In this document: one piece after another, positions 1 to 6,595 of the stretch
Layout: each line of letters begins with the position of its first letter
Position numbering within the stretch: the first letter of the stretch is position 1
Assembly: GCA_024277515.1 (NCBI GenBank)
Contig: JAJRVB010000241.1
Location: 1 to 8,485, forward strand
From: Nitrospirota bacterium
GTDB lineage: Bacteria; Nitrospirota; Thermodesulfovibrionia; UBA6902
Length of the DNA stretch: 8,485 nt
Reading direction: 5' to 3'
Notes under the pieces: generated by a model
The model's input: the letters and a program-made list of their open reading frames with translations, nothing else
Told to the model about the DNA's origin: nothing
The model's database searches: none
Made by a program: the position numbers and the translations under genes

Positions 1-286
1 AGAAATAGACCTTGTCATTAAAATAAAACACGGCCCTGTTAAGCGGCTCCAGGGGATCGGCAATTTCATCAAGGACTTCCTCTTCTTCAAGGTAATCCAT
101 ATCCTCTTCTTCTGTTTCATCTTGTGCAGACAGATCTCCATCACCTTCCTGGGCATACATAACAGCACCCGGCTGAACATCCATATGACCCGATTGCAAA
201 AACAGGATGATTTCCGCTGTACAGGGGGCAGCGCCTAAATTCAGCACTAACACAATTACAATTAACATGCGGGCAGCTATTTTCAT
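1..286 (-). CDS. mlaA: MlaA/VacJ family outer-membrane phospholipid-trafficking protein, 3' end cut by window edge
   Basis: Ninety-five codons are visible from ATG 286 to the window edge. The recognisable part is the opening of the MlaA domain at residues 77-95, DPLEPLNRAVFYFNDKVYF, which matches the DPLE-x-x-NRxVFxFND signature of the family. MlaA proteins sit in the outer membrane and remove misplaced phospholipids from the outer leaflet, passing them to MlaC and the MlaFEDB transporter. The N-terminus is basic then hydrophobic (residues 5-20), so it is exported. Cys22 follows Ala-Ala-Pro, a poor lipobox, so lipidation is doubtful; a signal peptidase I site near residue 45 (MYA/Q) is possible. 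Residues 48-76 form a very acidic Glu/Asp-rich linker. The gene starts 9 bp after the treY stop, with GGAG (299-302) 12 nt upstream inside the treY end, so it is probably cotranscribed with treZY. No mlaBCDEF gene is in view. The family call is confident, but the rest of the protein cannot be inspected. Confidence 0.85.
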   Translation of the reverse strand, partial: MKIAARMLIVIVLVLNLGAAPCTAEIILFLQSGHMDVQPGAVMYAQEGDGDLSAQDETEEEDMDYLEEEEVLDEIADPLEPLNRAVFYFNDKVYF

Positions 287-295
287 AACAGATTT

Positions 296-3097
296 CTACT
301 CCTTTTTGTCACGCATTAACAGGGCACAGGGGAAATGTTCAAGGACATTGCCGGCATGCAATCGTCCCCCCCCCTCCAGCACTGCTCCCGTTATCTTATT
401 GGTCCACTTTACGGGCGAACCTTCCGGCATGACTATGGCCGTGTCTTTCCAGATCTCCCTCCCGAGCGGGTACTGGTCTTCTTTCACAATACCCGTAAGA
501 AACCGGGGGGCCACGGTGATGATCCAGTCCGGTTTGTGCACCCAGGCAAACGCGATAATACGGTCTTTATGGACTCCGTCTGTCTGGAGTGGTACATATT
601 CACCTTTTTCAAAGAGGTTCCTCTGCTTCCGTCTCACTTCAAGCGCTTTATATATGAGAAAGAGCTTTATTCTGCCGTCTTCCCTCGTTGACAAAAGCTC
701 ATCAATGAGACCGGGCATGTCCCTGCCTTCCCTGCTCTTCATTTCGTTAAGAAGCCATGTCCGTAATGAATAATCAACAGGGCGTCGGTTGTCCGGATCT
801 ACAAGGTTCAGATCCCAGAATTCCGAACCCTGATAAAAGTCTGGCAGTCCGGGTGAAGCTATCTTCAGAAGGGTCTGGGAGAGGGAATTAAATATACCGT
901 AGTAAGAAACCATTTTTTGAAAAGGAATGAAATCCTCCAGAAACTTCCTGTTTGACGGGTTCAGTATCCTCTCAATAAAAAGCATGAAATTCTCTTCATA
1001 ATCCGTGTCCGGCTTTAACCATGCGGTATGCACCTTGGCCTCCCGCACCGCCTTTGTCATGTAGTCTTTCAACCGGGTACTGAAACCGTCCCCTTCTTTT
1101 TCAGCAAAAGGCATCGCCCCGATGAGGGTCTGATACAGGAAATACTCGTCATTCCGGTCAGGGACGGCTATCCCCTTTGCCGCCTTCTTTTTTCTCCTGT
1201 TGACCCGGCTCCATTTTTTTATATTTGCCTCCCAGAGTTCGGGTATTTCCGAAAGCACGTTGATTCTCGCCCGTACGTCCTCTCCCCTTTTTGTATCGTG
1301 CGTCGCGGTCGCGTTCATGGAATGGGGCTCTGAACGCGACCTTTTGATGCTGAAATCATGATATTCTTCGATAGATGTCCCGAATTTATCCGGACTGCCG
1401 CCGACATCATTCAGTGACAAAAGCCTGTTATAAACATACAGTGTCGTATCTTCAAAGCCCTTTGCCATCAGGGGGCCTGTCAGCTGCTGAAATCTCATAA
1501 CGAAATGCACCCATTCTTTTCTGTCTTCTTCGGTCATATATTCCCCGAACTCAAGAAGCAGGAAGAGCTCAAGAAAACTCAGCTCATAAACAAGGGAAGG
1601 GTTGCATTCCCTCGCTTTTTTTATTGCGACCGACATATGCGCACGGTCAGTCTCTTCGTACACATCATCACTGATATAAGTCCTGTACACCGGGAAATGA
1701 GCAAGTATCTCAATTATCGCGTTTTTTAACCCGTACAGTGTCATGTCATTGCCATATCTGTTCCTGCTCGAAATTCTCTTCAGCAGATGGGCGAGGTTGT
1801 CGACATCTCCGGTCATGTCCTTTTCGATGAGAAGTTTTTTCTTTTCATACAGCATGGATTCGTATGATATCTTGAACCCGGTAAAGCGGTAATACAGTTT
1901 ATTAAATTCCCTTCCATTGTTCTCATCACAAAAAAGACCGTTCACCTGATTCAGAAAATCATATCCTGTGGATCCCTGCACAGCCCACAGGGAGGGGAGT
2001 TCCTCATTGCGCTCCAGTATTTTTTCTACAATAATATATATTTCCCCTGTTCTTTCCCTCAGTTTTTTCAGGTAGCCTGTGGGGTCGTACAGCCCGTCAA
2101 TGTGGTCAATGCGGAGGCCGTTTATCTTTTTTTCCTTCACAAGATTCATTATCAGCAGATGGGTCCCGTTGAACACCCGTTCATCTTCAACCCTGACCGA
2201 AATCAGTCCGTTGATATTAAAGAACCTGCGGTAATTCAACTCTTCGGTCGCTACTTTCCAGAATGACAATCTGAACAATTGCTCCGACAAGAGGCTGTCC
2301 AGGAGGGCGGCCCCGCCCTGGGACTGCTTTTCCGTGTTGAATGCGGCAACATTTTCATTTATAAATTCCCTTATCTCATTGTTGCCGCTGTATAGTTCCC
2401 ATAGTATCCTCTTGACAAACTGTATCTGGCTGTACCGGCCGAGCTGCTCTTCTTCCGAAACCGGAAGGTTCTTCAGGGAATAGAGCACCCCCTGAAGCTT
2501 TATCACGTCGGGATGATCATCCCCGAGGATTTTTCTAAGCTCACTCAGTCTGTATGTTATGACCCTTGCATATGATTCGATCTTGAGCGGCAGCTTTAAC
2601 GCATAGTAGTTTATATAAAAACCGTTCTGATCATACCGCAATTTGATTTCTCCCCCCTCAAGGGCTTCACTGTAATGGCTCCCCAGAAAAGGTGCGAGCA
2701 ATCTCTCTGAAAGGCTTTCATGGAAGTGCTTCCACTCAATATCAAAGAAATCAAAGTATTCAGAATGCTCCCCGTTCTCAAGCACATCCATAAGCATGGT
2801 ATTTTCCCCGTCAAATGCCATGTGATTGGGTACGATATCCTGTATCCATCCCATCCTGAATTTTTTCAACTCTTCGATAAGTTCATTAAACTCATCCTCT
2901 GCGCCCAGGACGGGATTGAGGAGATTCAGGTCAACAACATCATACCCGTGGGAACTCCCTTTCCTCGCCTTGAATATGGGAGATGCGTACAGGTCCGAGA
3001 TCCCAAGTTCATTCAGGTACGGCACAATTTTCCGGGCCTGTTCAAATCCGAAATCAGGATTGAACTGTATCCTGTATGTGGCAGTCGGTATTTTCAT
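296..3097 (-). CDS. treY: Malto-oligosyltrehalose synthase TreY (EC 5.4.99.15)
   Basis: TreY is a cytoplasmic GH13 enzyme that converts the terminal alpha-1,4 link of a maltodextrin into an alpha,alpha-1,1 link, giving maltooligosyl-trehalose, the substrate of TreZ. The family's N-terminal block is complete (PTATYRIQFN at residues 4-13, then YASPIFKARKGSSHGYDV at 37-54). The GH13 catalytic triad is present: nucleophile Asp331 in LRIDHIDGL, acid/base Glu358 in IIVEKIL, and third acidic residue Asp601 in TATHDTKRGEDVRAR. The C-terminal block PGLPDFYQGSEFWD (749-762), followed by LVDPDNRRPVDY, is also typical. At 933 residues it is in the usual size range and seems intact. The ATG overlaps the treZ stop by 4 bp (ATGA), implying an operon and coupled translation. 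A GGAGG lies 15 nt upstream, farther than normal. A run of nine G lies at codons 908-911. No debranching enzyme gene is visible nearby. Confidence 0.97.
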   Translation of the reverse strand: MKIPTATYRIQFNPDFGFEQARKIVPYLNELGISDLYASPIFKARKGSSHGYDVVDLNLLNPVLGAEDEFNELIEELKKFRMGWIQDIVPNHMAFDGENTMLMDVLENGEHSEYFDFFDIEWKHFHESLSERLLAPFLGSHYSEALEGGEIKLRYDQNGFYINYYALKLPLKIESYARVITYRLSELRKILGDDHPDVIKLQGVLYSLKNLPVSEEEQLGRYSQIQFVKRILWELYSGNNEIREFINENVAAFNTEKQSQGGAALLDSLLSEQLFRLSFWKVATEELNYRRFFNINGLISVRVEDERVFNGTHLLIMNLVKEKKINGLRIDHIDGLYDPTGYLKKLRERTGEIYIIVEKILERNEELPSLWAVQGSTGYDFLNQVNGLFCDENNGREFNKLYYRFTGFKISYESMLYEKKKLLIEKDMTGDVDNLAHLLKRISSRNRYGNDMTLYGLKNAIIEILAHFPVYRTYISDDVYEETDRAHMSVAIKKARECNPSLVYELSFLELFLLLEFGEYMTEEDRKEWVHFVMRFQQLTGPLMAKGFEDTTLYVYNRLLSLNDVGGSPDKFGTSIEEYHDFSIKRSRSEPHSMNATATHDTKRGEDVRARINVLSEIPELWEANIKKWSRVNRRKKKAAKGIAVPDRNDEYFLYQTLIGAMPFAEKEGDGFSTRLKDYMTKAVREAKVHTAWLKPDTDYEENFMLFIERILNPSNRKFLEDFIPFQKMVSYYGIFNSLSQTLLKIASPGLPDFYQGSEFWDLNLVDPDNRRPVDYSLRTWLLNEMKSREGRDMPGLIDELLSTREDGRIKLFLIYKALEVRRKQRNLFEKGEYVPLQTDGVHKDRIIAFAWVHKPDWIITVAPRFLTGIVKEDQYPLGREIWKDTAIVMPEGSPVKWTNKITGAVLEGGGRLHAGNVLEHFPCALLMRDKKE
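366..374. repeat. Nine-base poly-C/poly-G tract inside treY
   Basis: Nine consecutive C on the plus strand read as G9 in treY, spanning codons 908-911 (Glu-Gly-Gly-Gly). A one-base gain or loss would alter only the last 22 or so residues, and would affect the distance at which ribosomes stop before mlaA. It is a possible slippage site or assembly-error site. Confidence 0.9.
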
Positions 3098-4938
3098 GAT
3101 ATACGTTTGTGTCCTCCGGGGTCTCTCATCTGATAAAGGGCAAAACTCTCCGCCCTCATTTTGACCCCTTCGTCCTGTTTTATCTGTCCCGGCAGCAGCG
3201 CCCCCGGACCCTGCCAGATCGTGTCCGAGGAATCCATTACTTTATTCCATCCGCCAGCCCGTAATATCGGTCCGGTTTCCATATCTGATCTGGTGAAATT
3301 AAAGAGGGCCATCACATGATTGTCCCCTGCCCATCTCCGCATGAAGACAATCCCTCCTTCACCTTCCCACACATCACACGAAGCCTTGTCGAGCTGTGAG
3401 AGGGCCTTCATCTCCCGCCGGAGTTTTATTAATTCCCTGTAGAGATCAAGCAAAACCGTATGGTCCCCTTCGTGCCTCCTGTCCCATTGAAGCCTTGATT
3501 CCAGATATGTCCCGATGCCTTGCGGGTCATGAAATCCCTGCTTCCAGCCAAAGCGTTCAAACTCTTTTTTGCGGCCCTCCCTGATGCCCTCGATGAGGTC
3601 CCGGTCCGAATGACTCACAAAATAGAGAAAGGGCGCGGTCTCACCATACTCTTCTCCCATAAACAGGAGGGGAATATACGGGGACAGAAGGACCGCGCCG
3701 GCCGCAAGTTTCAGGGACTCAAAAGAAACAAGACTTGATAACCGTTCACCACGCATCCTGTTTCCGACCTGATCATGATTCTGGGAAAACACGACAAAAT
3801 GGTCTCCCGGCAGGTCCTTCGACGAATTCCCGTGGTTCTTCTTTCTGAATTCCGAAAACTCTCCTGAATATACAAATCCCTCCTGAAGAGACTTTATGAA
3901 ATGCCGGGTCTGTCCGAAGTCAGCGTAATAACCATTGCGTTCTCCGGAAAGCAGCGTGTGGAGTGAGTGATGAAAATCGTCACACCACAGGGCGTCGACA
4001 CCGTATCCCCCCATGTCCCGGGGCCGCGCCATCAAGGAATTATTCAGGTCTGACTCAGCGATCAGATAATATTTCCTTCCCCTGTCCGATGAATATTCTT
4101 CGACCCTTTCAGCAAGTTCAGCAAGAAAATGTTTCGCGCTCATATCATATATGCCATGAACCGCGTCAAGCCTCAACGCATCAATATGATAATAATCAAA
4201 CCAGAAAATCGCGTTTTCAATAAAATAATTTCTTACCTCATTGCTGTACGGCCCGTCAAAATTTATCGCCTCTCCCCATGGGGTCCTGTAATGATCGGTA
4301 AAGTAAGGGCCAAAGTCCCGGAGATAGTTGCCCTCAGGACCAAGGTGATTATACACAACATCAAGAATAACAGCCATGCCTCTCTTATGGCACTCATTCA
4401 CAAGATGCTTCAGCCCGTTGGGGCCGCCGTATGAATTCTGGACTGCATAGGGATACACCCCGTCATAACCCCAGTTTCTCTCCCCCGGGAACTGGGCTAC
4501 AGGCATTATTTCGATGGCATTGATTCCTGTCTCTTTTATCTCATCAAGCCTGGAGACTACGGCCTCAAACGTACCGTCAGGGGTAAAAGCGCCGATATGC
4601 AGTTCATACATTATCATCTCCGATAATGCGACCCCCTGCCAGTCAGAGTCGGACCATGCAAACTCCCCGTGAGAAACAACCCTGGACGCCTGATGCACAC
4701 CGCCAGGCTGAAAGTGTGATGCCGGGTCCGGCCGCTCCCGGTCCCCTCCAAGGAGATATACATATTGGGTCTCCGGCCCTATCCCCTCCAGAGTCACCCT
4801 CCAGTATCCCCTCTGCGCCCTCTGCATCGGAACAACTCGTTGAAGCGGAGCTGTGATTTTTAATGAGATCTTCCCGAGCAGCGGGGCCCAGACCACGAAT
4901 TCAGATATTTTATCCTGATAATTTACACCTGTTATCAT
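3094..4938 (-). CDS. treZ: Malto-oligosyltrehalose trehalohydrolase TreZ (EC 3.2.1.141)
   Basis: TreZ cleaves maltooligosyl-trehalose, the TreY product, to free trehalose plus a shortened maltodextrin in the cytoplasm. An N-terminal CBM48-like beta domain (about residues 9-65, with FVVWAP) is followed by RPDPASHFQPGGVH (69-82), a TreZ hallmark. The GH13 barrel comes next: YELHIGAFTPDGTF (111-124), DVVYNHLGPEGNY (193-205), nucleophile Asp258 in ALRLDAVH, acid/base Glu295 in LIAESD, and Asp389 in FSQNHDQVGNR. The C-terminal beta domain ends near FALYQM. Its 614 residues are typical of the family and all catalytic residues are present. The ATG at 4938 is the only possible start, since an in-frame TAA lies five codons upstream with no start codon between. 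It is the first gene of a treZ-treY-mlaA cluster and is divergent from an MscS-type channel gene; a candidate promoter lies about 60 bp upstream. The product name is near certain. Confidence 0.97.
   Translation of the reverse strand: MITGVNYQDKISEFVVWAPLLGKISLKITAPLQRVVPMQRAQRGYWRVTLEGIGPETQYVYLLGGDRERPDPASHFQPGGVHQASRVVSHGEFAWSDSDWQGVALSEMIMYELHIGAFTPDGTFEAVVSRLDEIKETGINAIEIMPVAQFPGERNWGYDGVYPYAVQNSYGGPNGLKHLVNECHKRGMAVILDVVYNHLGPEGNYLRDFGPYFTDHYRTPWGEAINFDGPYSNEVRNYFIENAIFWFDYYHIDALRLDAVHGIYDMSAKHFLAELAERVEEYSSDRGRKYYLIAESDLNNSLMARPRDMGGYGVDALWCDDFHHSLHTLLSGERNGYYADFGQTRHFIKSLQEGFVYSGEFSEFRKKNHGNSSKDLPGDHFVVFSQNHDQVGNRMRGERLSSLVSFESLKLAAGAVLLSPYIPLLFMGEEYGETAPFLYFVSHSDRDLIEGIREGRKKEFERFGWKQGFHDPQGIGTYLESRLQWDRRHEGDHTVLLDLYRELIKLRREMKALSQLDKASCDVWEGEGGIVFMRRWAGDNHVMALFNFTRSDMETGPILRAGGWNKVMDSSDTIWQGPGALLPGQIKQDEGVKMRAESFALYQMRDPGGHKRIS
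3113..3117 (-). promoter_or_regulatory. Distant Shine-Dalgarno sequence of treY
   Basis: GGAGG on the minus strand lies inside the end of treZ, with 15 nt between it and the treY ATG; 5-9 nt is usual. The treY start is fixed by the conserved IPTATYRIQFN N-terminus, so the long spacing is real rather than a misplaced start. Ribosomes finishing treZ at the ATGA overlap may supply most initiation. Whether this motif is used is inference. Confidence 0.45.
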
Positions 4939-4953
4939 ACGGTTATCAAATTA

Positions 4954-4957
4954 CTCC
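4954..4957 (-). promoter_or_regulatory. Distant Shine-Dalgarno sequence of treZ
   Basis: GGAG on the minus strand is the only purine-rich ribosome-binding candidate for treZ, 15 nt before the ATG at 4938. The in-frame TAA just downstream of it rules out an earlier start. The spacing matches that at treY and is long, predicting modest translation. Confidence 0.4.
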
Positions 4958-4992
4958 GGAATAGGCATTTCAAATAATGTCCTGACCGCTTA

Positions 4993-5025
4993 TTGAGTAT
5001 AAATTGAGTCTGTGTATAAACTCAA
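4993..5025. repeat. TTGAGT repeat array on the treZ promoter (possible operator)
   Basis: TTGAGT occurs at 4993-4998 and 5004-5009, 11 bp apart start to start (about one helical turn), and its inverse ACTCAA at 5020-5025. The flanking TATAAA is also partly repeated. The second and third copies form an inverted repeat with a 10-bp spacer. The array covers the predicted -35 and -10 boxes of treZ, as a repressor operator would. The motif does not match a regulator I can name; chance is possible in an A/T-rich gap. Confidence 0.4.
4996..5025 (-). promoter_or_regulatory. Candidate sigma-70 promoter for the treZ-treY-mlaA cluster
   Basis: On the minus strand, a -35 box TTGAGT (5025-5020; 4 of 6 to TTGACA) and a -10 box TATACT (5001-4996; 5 of 6 to TATAAT) are separated by 18 nt. 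Transcription would begin near 4989, leaving a leader of about 50 nt before treZ. The boxes coincide with a TTGAGT repeat array, suggesting control by a bound protein. Predicted by eye only. Confidence 0.5.
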
Positions 5026-5064
5026 ACATCAAGCCGTCATGTTTCAGTTTTTTTGATCGTATGA

Positions 5065-5094
5065 TTGACAAGAATTATCAGGGTTGGATAGTAT
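5065..5094 (+). promoter_or_regulatory. Candidate sigma-70 promoter for the mscS-like gene and queF
   Basis: A perfect TTGACA (5065-5070) is followed after 18 nt by TAGTAT (5089-5094; 4 of 6 to TATAAT), predicting a start near 5101 and a leader of about 32 nt. Seven consecutive T (5048-5054) just upstream could act as an UP element. It stands back to back with the treZ promoter, the two -35 boxes being about 40 bp apart. Confidence 0.6.
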
Positions 5095-5132
5095 GTTCAT
5101 GAAAAGGGAACTCCCAGACTGAAAGGATTCTG

Positions 5133-6197
5133 ATGTTATCAGATATATTACAGAAGTCTTTTTTAGAGAATCGTGTCCTGGACTATATTGTTTGTATCGC
5201 GATATTTCTGGTCGGCATACTCCTGATTCAGATAATAAAGCGGATCAGCCTGAAGCGCCTGAAGGCATGGTCAAAAAAGACAGCTACAACAATAGATGAT
5301 TTCCTTATCGGGATTATTGAAACAAAACTGATCCCGCTGCTTTACCTCGGGGTCTTTTATCTCTCCCTTAACAATCTGACCCTCGGCCCTGTTGTGAGCA
5401 GGTATATAAATGTTTCCATTGCGATTATCATTACGTACTTTGCCGTGCGCCTTATTGTGACGGTAATCAACTACTCCCTTGAACAGTACTGGGTGAAAAA
5501 AGAGGTCGATGCCGGAAGGAAGGGTAGTCTCAAGGGAATTGTAATGATTCTGAAGGTGATCATCTGGGGACTCGGTATCACCTTCCTTCTGGACAACCTC
5601 GGCTTTCAGATATCCGCAGTCGTTGCAGGCCTCGGCATCGGCGGCATTGCCGTGGCCCTGGCAGCCCAGACCATACTTGGAGACCTGTTCAGCTATTTTG
5701 TGATATTTTTTGACCGGCCTTTTGAGACGGGCGACTTCATCATTATTGACAGTTACATGGGTACCATTGAGCACATCGGGATAAAGACGACAAGGGTCCG
5801 CAGCCTGGGGGGGGAACAGCTGGTTTTCTCAAATACCGACCTTACAAACTCACGTATCCGCAATTATAAAAGGATGCAGAAGCGGCGGGTGGTCTTCAGT
5901 CTCGGTGTTGTTTACCAGACAACGCTCGATCAGGTCAAGGAGCTTCCGGTCGTTATCAGGGAGGCGATTGAAAGCGTTCCGGATACGACATTTGACCGTG
6001 CCCATTTCGCGTCTTATGGAGATTTCAGCCTCAATTTTGAGATAGTTTATTATGTGTTGAGCGGAGACTATAATAAATATATGGACATACAGCAGGAGAT
6101 CAATTTCACACTTAAGGAAGAATTTGAGAGACGCGGGATTGAATTCGCTTATCCCACACAGACGATTTTCATGGAAAAACCGGAAGCGACCTGTTAA
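5133..6197 (+). CDS. MscS-family small-conductance mechanosensitive channel
   Basis: This is an inner-membrane channel that opens under membrane tension and releases solutes during hypo-osmotic shock. It has 354 residues and five predicted helices: about 19-38, 64-82, 92-114, 134-153, and the pore-lining helix 160-192. That last helix carries the small-residue pattern typical of the MscS pore (SAVVAGLGIGGIAVALAAQTILGD). It runs into the beta domain with FDRPFETGDFI (193-203), GTIEHIGIKTTRVRSLGGEQLVFSN (210-234) and NSRIRNYKR (239-247), all classic MscS features, then an alpha/beta C-terminal domain. It is larger than three-helix E. coli MscS and closer to the medium-length YbdG/YnaI type, so a strict orthologue symbol is not given. 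AAGGA (5123-5127) lies 5 nt before the ATG. queF follows after 3 bp. Codons 226-228 contain a run of eight G. Being divergent from trehalose synthesis genes suggests an osmotic role. Confidence 0.93.
   Translation: MLSDILQKSFLENRVLDYIVCIAIFLVGILLIQIIKRISLKRLKAWSKKTATTIDDFLIGIIETKLIPLLYLGVFYLSLNNLTLGPVVSRYINVSIAIIITYFAVRLIVTVINYSLEQYWVKKEVDAGRKGSLKGIVMILKVIIWGLGITFLLDNLGFQISAVVAGLGIGGIAVALAAQTILGDLFSYFVIFFDRPFETGDFIIIDSYMGTIEHIGIKTTRVRSLGGEQLVFSNTDLTNSRIRNYKRMQKRRVVFSLGVVYQTTLDQVKELPVVIREAIESVPDTTFDRAHFASYGDFSLNFEIVYYVLSGDYNKYMDIQQEINFTLKEEFERRGIEFAYPTQTIFMEKPEATC
5807..5814. repeat. Eight-base poly-G tract inside the MscS-type channel gene
   Basis: G8 spans Leu225-Gly-Gly-Glu228 in the beta domain. 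Reading the +1 frame after an extra G gives a TAA at 5867-5869, about 18 codons on, which would remove the C-terminal domain. The gene is intact as given. Confidence 0.9.
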
Positions 6198-6200
6198 AAG

Positions 6201-6566
6201 ATGAAATACGGCACAAAAAAGATCTCAAAGGCAAGACTCGAAAAATGGCCGAACCCCTGCCCGGACAGGGATTATACGATTGATATAAGCTTTCCTGAAT
6301 TTACCTGTGTATGCCCCCGTTCAGGTTATCCTGATTTTGCAACGATCAGGATCAACTATGTGCCGGACAAGTATATTGTAGAGCTGAAGTCATTAAAGCT
6401 TTATCTGAATAAATTCCGGGACCGGGACATTTCCCATGAGTCCGCAGCCAATGAAATATTTGACAGCCTCAATAAAGCGCTCAAGCCGCGCCGCCTGGAG
6501 GTTGTGGGAGATTTTAATCCCAGGGGGAATGTAAAGACCTCTATCCGGGTATCGACTGATCAGTGA
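6201..6566 (+). CDS. queF: NADPH-dependent preQ1 synthase (7-cyano-7-deazaguanine reductase) QueF, short YkvM-type
   Basis: QueF reduces the nitrile of preQ0 to the aminomethyl group of preQ1, using NADPH, in queuosine tRNA-modification synthesis. The 121-residue length is slightly shorter than B. subtilis QueF and fits the unimodular type. FTCVCPRSGYPDFATI (34-49) contains the catalytic Cys38, which forms the thioimide with substrate, and the proton donor Asp45, seven residues later as in the family. The signature ELKSLKLYL (61-69) is the QueF motif for NADPH and subunit interface, and His79-Glu80 fit the substrate-binding pair. Cys36 replaces the Ser often seen two residues before the catalytic Cys. 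It starts 3 bp after the channel gene's stop with no Shine-Dalgarno sequence, so translation is probably coupled. No queC, queD, queE, tgt or queA is in the window. No terminator is visible before the convergent lipoprotein gene 29 bp away. Confidence 0.95.
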   Translation: MKYGTKKISKARLEKWPNPCPDRDYTIDISFPEFTCVCPRSGYPDFATIRINYVPDKYIVELKSLKLYLNKFRDRDISHESAANEIFDSLNKALKPRRLEVVGDFNPRGNVKTSIRVSTDQ

Positions 6567-6595
6567 AGCCCTGTTCTGATAAATCCGGCTGTTAA

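Noticed and set aside
108..286. Standard lipobox in the MlaA-like protein
   Set aside because: Cys22 is preceded by Ala-Ala-Pro; Pro at -1 is not accepted by the usual consensus, so the protein was not called a lipoprotein.
207..773. A 188-codon plus-strand open frame at the treY/mlaA junction
   Set aside because: Antisense to the treY C-terminus and the mlaA N-terminus, both recognised by family motifs.
2720..3164. Two overlapping plus-strand open frames opposite the treY start
   Set aside because: Both are antisense to the strongly conserved TreY N-terminus and have no recognisable features.
5271..5774. A 167-codon open frame on the minus strand opposite the channel gene
   Set aside because: Antisense shadow of a clear MscS-family gene; no domain, signal peptide or ribosome site.
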